A stretch of DNA of 8,698 nt from Dehalococcoidia bacterium UBA6808 (GTDB taxonomy: Bacteria; Chloroflexota; Dehalococcoidia; GIF9; UBA5629), in the NCBI GenBank assembly GCA_002452695.1, contig DKFA01000028.1, positions 2,045-10,742 on the forward strand, written 5' to 3'. The notes below the pieces were generated by a model. That model ran no database searches and was not told the DNA's origin. It saw only the letters and a list, made by a program, of their open reading frames with translations. The translations under genes and the position numbers were made by a program. Below, in pieces: positions 5,865-8,698 of this stretch (position 1 is its first letter; each line of letters begins with the position of its first letter).

Positions 5865-5899
5865 AACGCCTTGCGCGGATTTAACCCGCGCAAGGCGTT
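5865..5899 (-). terminator. Perfect 14-bp hairpin, probable terminator of the NEW3-ABC operon
   Basis: AACGCCTTGCGCGG (5865-5878) is the exact reverse complement of 5886-5899, with a 7-nt loop. It begins 25 bases after the permease stop on the minus strand. The sequence after the stem on that strand, TTCTTGT, is only modestly T-rich, so release may be less efficient than at a classic intrinsic terminator. The 91-base gap between permease and hydrolase holds this hairpin and the candidate -10, nothing else. Confidence 0.6.
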
Positions 5900-5923
5900 G
5901 AATTGAGCACAAAACAGATTATG

Positions 5924-6871
5924 TTAAGTGGAGCGGATTTCCTCACGCATAAATTTAATATAGCCGATGATGAAACAGATCGCAGTCAGAGCAATCAACC
6001 CAACCAGTTGCGGCCATACGATCAAAAGGCTCTGCGCAATAGGAAGTGGAGCGGGCTTAAGGCCACTGTAGATGCCGATCATCATCATAGTGGGACTGGG
6101 ACTGCCCATGACGGGCAGCAAGATGGCCTGGATACTTTCCGAATAAAGCGTCCCTGGATTAATCCGGTTGATCATCCTGAAGACAGTATCGAATTTAGCA
6201 ACTTCATCAACCGTCGAGTTGTCGTTGATGGGTACGATTGAATTGGCTATCAGACCAGCAATCAGCGACATGAAGAGGAAAAGGAAAATCCAGATTGCAA
6301 TGGAGGCCAGAGCGGATGTAGCAGTCTTCTTGAAAAAGACAGAGAACATAATGGCCAGCGACATCCAGAAGGCCCCATAAAGGATACTGACAAAAATGAA
6401 AGCGAAAATCCTGAGCACTTCTTCCGCCTCGGGAGGAACGCCGATCATCCTCAAGCCAAGGCCTGCCACCAGGGTGACGATACTGAAGATCAGGATGGCA
6501 ATCACAACGAGACCGGCCAGAAATTTACCGTTGATAACGTCATCGCGGTAGATAGGCTGAGCCAGCAAGCGGCTGAGGTTCCCACTCGTGCGTTCGCTAT
6601 TAACCGCATCAAAGCCGAGCATAATGCCGATGATGGGAATAAAGATCGACATGAAGAGCGGGAAAGAAAAAGGCAGGTCCTCGCCTGAGACGATAAACAG
6701 GTTGAGGAAGATAAAGCGCGTTGACTCATCCACGGTTGACCGGATATTCTGTGCAGCTATATAGATGCTTGCCACGCCGGCCAGGTAAACCAGCACAAAT
6801 AGTATGACAAACCTCTTGCTGTTGAAGTTGTCGGAAAGCTCTTTCCAGAAAATTTCCATTAATCCTGTCAT
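5924..6871 (-). CDS. ABC-2 type transporter permease
   Basis: A 315-residue membrane protein with about six hydrophobic segments, near 21-40, 69-88, 117-140, 154-178, 187-212 and 283-306. Between the second and third lies the cytoplasmic signature of the ABC-2/NosY-like group: FDAVNSERTSGNLSRLLAQP followed by IYRDDVINGKFLAG (87-120). A long segment between the fifth and sixth helices (about 213-282) is probably exposed outside. It would dimerise with the ATPase encoded upstream; the substrate is unknown. The ATG overlaps the ATPase stop by four bases (ATGA), so translation is coupled. A second in-frame Met, residue 5, is preceded by AGGA and could be the true start. Family assignment is firm. 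Confidence 0.9.
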   Translation of the reverse strand: MTGLMEIFWKELSDNFNSKRFVILFVLVYLAGVASIYIAAQNIRSTVDESTRFIFLNLFIVSGEDLPFSFPLFMSIFIPIIGIMLGFDAVNSERTSGNLSRLLAQPIYRDDVINGKFLAGLVVIAILIFSIVTLVAGLGLRMIGVPPEAEEVLRIFAFIFVSILYGAFWMSLAIMFSVFFKKTATSALASIAIWIFLFLFMSLIAGLIANSIVPINDNSTVDEVAKFDTVFRMINRINPGTLYSESIQAILLPVMGSPSPTMMMIGIYSGLKPAPLPIAQSLLIVWPQLVGLIALTAICFIIGYIKFMREEIRST

Positions 6872-7809
6872 GGCTGTGACTCTTTAAAGTATTTCATGTA
6901 AACTTCTTCCAGATCGAATTCTTCGACCTTCATCTGGACTTTTAGGCCTGTTTCATTTTGTACGAGAGTTTCCAATTGATCGCTGATGTTGTCATCGCAG
7001 ATGACAGTGGTGGAATTGCCCTTGCACATCACATCGATCACGCCCGGCAATTTGGAAATGCTGTCGCGTAGCTTGTCAGAAAGCTGTGCGATGGGCATGA
7101 TAATGTTGAACTGGCCCTTGCGCAAGGCTTCCCGGCCAAGGTTGGCAACAGAGCCGGCAGCTACTATCTGGCCCTTGGAAAAAATGCCAACCCGTGTGCA
7201 GATCTTCTGCACCTGATGGAGCTGATGGGATGATATAACCACAGTAACCTTTTGTTTGGACATCTCCTGTATGAGGTCAAGAACCTGGGCGGTGCCTTCG
7301 GGATCGATGCCGCTGGTCGGCTCATCAAGGATGGCGATCTTCGGATCTTTGATCATGACGTCGGCTATGCCAAGCCTTTGTTTCATGCCGTGGGATAATT
7401 TACCCACCAACTGGTCAGCCTTGTCGTTAAGTCCAACCATGTCCAGCAGTCTGTCAATACGTTCCGGGAGCCGTTTGCCTGTAAGTCCGTTCAACCTGCC
7501 TGTGAAATCCAGGTTTTCCCGGCAGGTCAGGTCGTCATAGAATCCGACTTTTTCAGGCATATAGCCAAGCGATCTCTTGACCTTAATGGGTTCCCTGGCC
7601 GGATCAAGACCGTTTACCCTGACAGTTCCCGAGGTAGGCTCGCAAAAACCCATCAGCATCAGTATCGCGGTTGTCTTGCCGGCACCATTGGGCCCAAGAA
7701 AACCGAATACTTCACCCTCGGCAATCTGCAAATTCAGCTTATTCACCGCCAGGAATTTGCCATAAGCCTTGGTAAGGTCCCGTGTTTCTATTACAAATTT
7801 GTTATCCAT
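6868..7809 (-). CDS. ABC transporter ATP-binding protein
   Basis: A 313-residue cytoplasmic ATPase that would power the adjacent ABC-2 permease. The nucleotide-binding domain fills about residues 6-225: Walker A GPNGAGKTT (39-47), signature LSHGMKQRLGIAD (138-150), Walker B IAILDEPTSGID (158-169) with catalytic E163, and H-loop H195. The last 85 residues form the extension common in exporter-type ATPases of the CcmA/NatA/DrrA group. The ATG at 7809 is chosen because it lies 7 bases after the NEW3 gene stop and the protein then begins directly at the domain. An in-frame TTG at 7830 would add seven residues and overlap the upstream gene; neither start has a clear Shine-Dalgarno, so coupling to the upstream gene is likely. 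Function as an ABC ATPase is certain; cargo is unknown. Confidence 0.94.
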   Translation of the reverse strand: MDNKFVIETRDLTKAYGKFLAVNKLNLQIAEGEVFGFLGPNGAGKTTAILMLMGFCEPTSGTVRVNGLDPAREPIKVKRSLGYMPEKVGFYDDLTCRENLDFTGRLNGLTGKRLPERIDRLLDMVGLNDKADQLVGKLSHGMKQRLGIADVMIKDPKIAILDEPTSGIDPEGTAQVLDLIQEMSKQKVTVVISSHQLHQVQKICTRVGIFSKGQIVAAGSVANLGREALRKGQFNIIMPIAQLSDKLRDSISKLPGVIDVMCKGNSTTVICDDNISDQLETLVQNETGLKVQMKVEEFDLEEVYMKYFKESQP

Positions 7810-7816
7810 GCTTGCA

Positions 7817-8698
7817 TTATCTGCGGCCAAAGCGTATGAATATTACTGCCAGCGCAATGATCACCAGCACAACGATGCCTACGCCAACCCATCCCCAGAT
7901 GGTCGGAGTCATAACTGTAACCCTGATCTCCAGGTTGGTAAAGGCGTATCTGCCTTCAGGCTCGGCCTGGATGGTCATCATGTAATCGCCGGCAATAGTT
8001 TTATCGGAAGGTTTGACCACAACTTGAATTTCTTTGGATTCGCCGGATTTCAAAATATCGATTTTATCGGGCTTGCAGGTTACTGTCCAACCGCTGGGAT
8101 GGCCTGTGGATAATGATTCGACAGTTACCTTCTCCAGATCGCCGGTGCCGGTGTTGGTCAGCTTAACGATAAATGTCTTTTCTTCTCCTGCCGTAGCTTC
8201 AGTATTCAACCTGCCGTCAGGCGTGCTCATTTTCATGTCATAATTGGCGGTAACAATAGCAGTCAACTGGATGGATGATTTAAGGTCGCCGGAACTGACC
8301 TCAAACACGATGGGGTATGAACCGGGGGCAGGTATTTTCCAGATATAGGGGGTAATATTTAGTTTAATACTTTCAGGATATGCTTTGGTGGGGTCAAGCC
8401 TGATAGCCCTGATCTCGGAACCTTCGCCGTAACCCGGTGAGATCGTATAATTGAAGCCCTGAGGGACAGTAGCCTTCAGGTCGAAAGTTTTGGGGTCTTT
8501 CCCGCCTGTGTATTGCAGGCTGATATTAAAAGAGTAGTTGATACCTGCGTAGCTGCTGAGCACCGGGTATTGGCATGTCAACTCGATTTTTTCAGCGGGC
8601 GCTTCGTCATTCAAAACAGAAATCGTGCTGCCGGATGCGCATGATTTCTGCATAGCCCGGGCCGGTACTGCAAATATGAAGCTGGAACAAAATGCCAC
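7817..8698 (-). CDS. NEW3-type surface protein with C-terminal membrane anchor (probably 5'-partial)
   Basis: At least 293 residues open to the right window edge. The first visible residues, a hydrophobic run ending VPARA, look like the end of a signal peptide. A GTG codon at the extreme edge could be the start, but the real start is probably outside. About 36-150 and 160-262 are beta-rich Ig-like regions. The second matches the NEW3 pattern (NPCBM-associated domain): KLTNTGTGDLEKVTVE, then a SGWTV segment, then SGESKEIQVVVKPSDKTIAGDYMMTIQA. Residues about 267-288 form a transmembrane helix closed by RFGRR, placing the bulk outside the cell with a short positive cytoplasmic tail. It is the first visible gene of an operon with an ABC ATPase and permease, a pairing also seen elsewhere in prokaryotes. 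It may gather substrate or position the transporter, but no function is established. Confidence 0.75.
   Translation of the reverse strand: MAFCSSFIFAVPARAMQKSCASGSTISVLNDEAPAEKIELTCQYPVLSSYAGINYSFNISLQYTGGKDPKTFDLKATVPQGFNYTISPGYGEGSEIRAIRLDPTKAYPESIKLNITPYIWKIPAPGSYPIVFEVSSGDLKSSIQLTAIVTANYDMKMSTPDGRLNTEATAGEEKTFIVKLTNTGTGDLEKVTVESLSTGHPSGWTVTCKPDKIDILKSGESKEIQVVVKPSDKTIAGDYMMTIQAEPEGRYAFTNLEIRVTVMTPTIWGWVGVGIVVLVIIALAVIFIRFGRR

Noticed and set aside
5924..6871. A defence or toxin-export role for the ABC operon
   Set aside because: No peptide cargo, immunity gene, peptidase domain or modification enzyme is visible. Only a generic ABC-2 exporter with a NEW3 partner can be supported.
1..8698. 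CRISPR array, tRNA, rRNA, insertion sequence or prophage signals
   Set aside because: I saw no repeat-spacer pattern, cloverleaf, transposase, integrase or terminal inverted repeats. The window is almost filled by ordinary coding genes.

Overview
This 8.7 kb window looks like bacterial chromosome, most likely from the Chloroflexota and probably class Dehalococcoidia. The evidence is tandem FmdB zinc-ribbon proteins, a prokaryotic translin-family protein, a stand-alone ThiD2-type thiamine protein, a membrane pyrophosphatase, and an ABC exporter encoded beside a NEW3-type surface protein. The placement is an inference from gene content, not from a marker gene. I see no rRNA, tRNA, CRISPR array, insertion sequence or phage gene.

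Layout. Bases 1-887 (minus) hold the first 295 codons of alaS, which runs off the left edge. A 133-bp divergent region (888-1020) carries a good sigma70-type promoter on each strand. Reading right from it is a compact plus-strand cluster: two tandem FmdB-family proteins (1021-1371, 1389-1757), a ThiD2-like protein (1726-2172) overlapping the second FmdB gene, a possible 17-codon ORF, and a translin/TRAX-family protein (2233-2883). hppA (3004-5181) follows with its own strong promoter and Shine-Dalgarno. It encodes a membrane pyrophosphatase whose signature residues are those of the K+-independent, proton-pumping type. hppA converges on a minus-strand metallo-beta-lactamase-fold hydrolase (5212-5832), and the two share a compact terminator built from three interacting arms. 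A perfect 14-bp hairpin then ends a second minus-strand operon, read right to left: a NEW3-type surface protein with a C-terminal membrane anchor (7817-8698, probably cut by the window edge), an ABC ATPase (6868-7809) and an ABC-2 permease (5924-6871). These genes are nearly contiguous and probably translationally coupled.

How the parts relate. alaS, hppA and the hydrolase are housekeeping or energy genes. HppA would turn the pyrophosphate released by aminoacylation and other biosynthesis into a proton gradient. The NEW3-ATPase-permease set looks like one exporter or membrane-remodelling unit of unknown substrate. The FmdB-FmdB-ThiD2-translin cluster mixes zinc-ribbon, cofactor and nucleic-acid genes with no obvious shared pathway. 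It is the least explained part of the window.

I did not find a clearly new defence, mobile or RNA system. The best candidates for follow-up are the translin-family protein, which keeps a TRAX-like acidic quartet, in its unusual operon, and the NEW3-linked ABC module.
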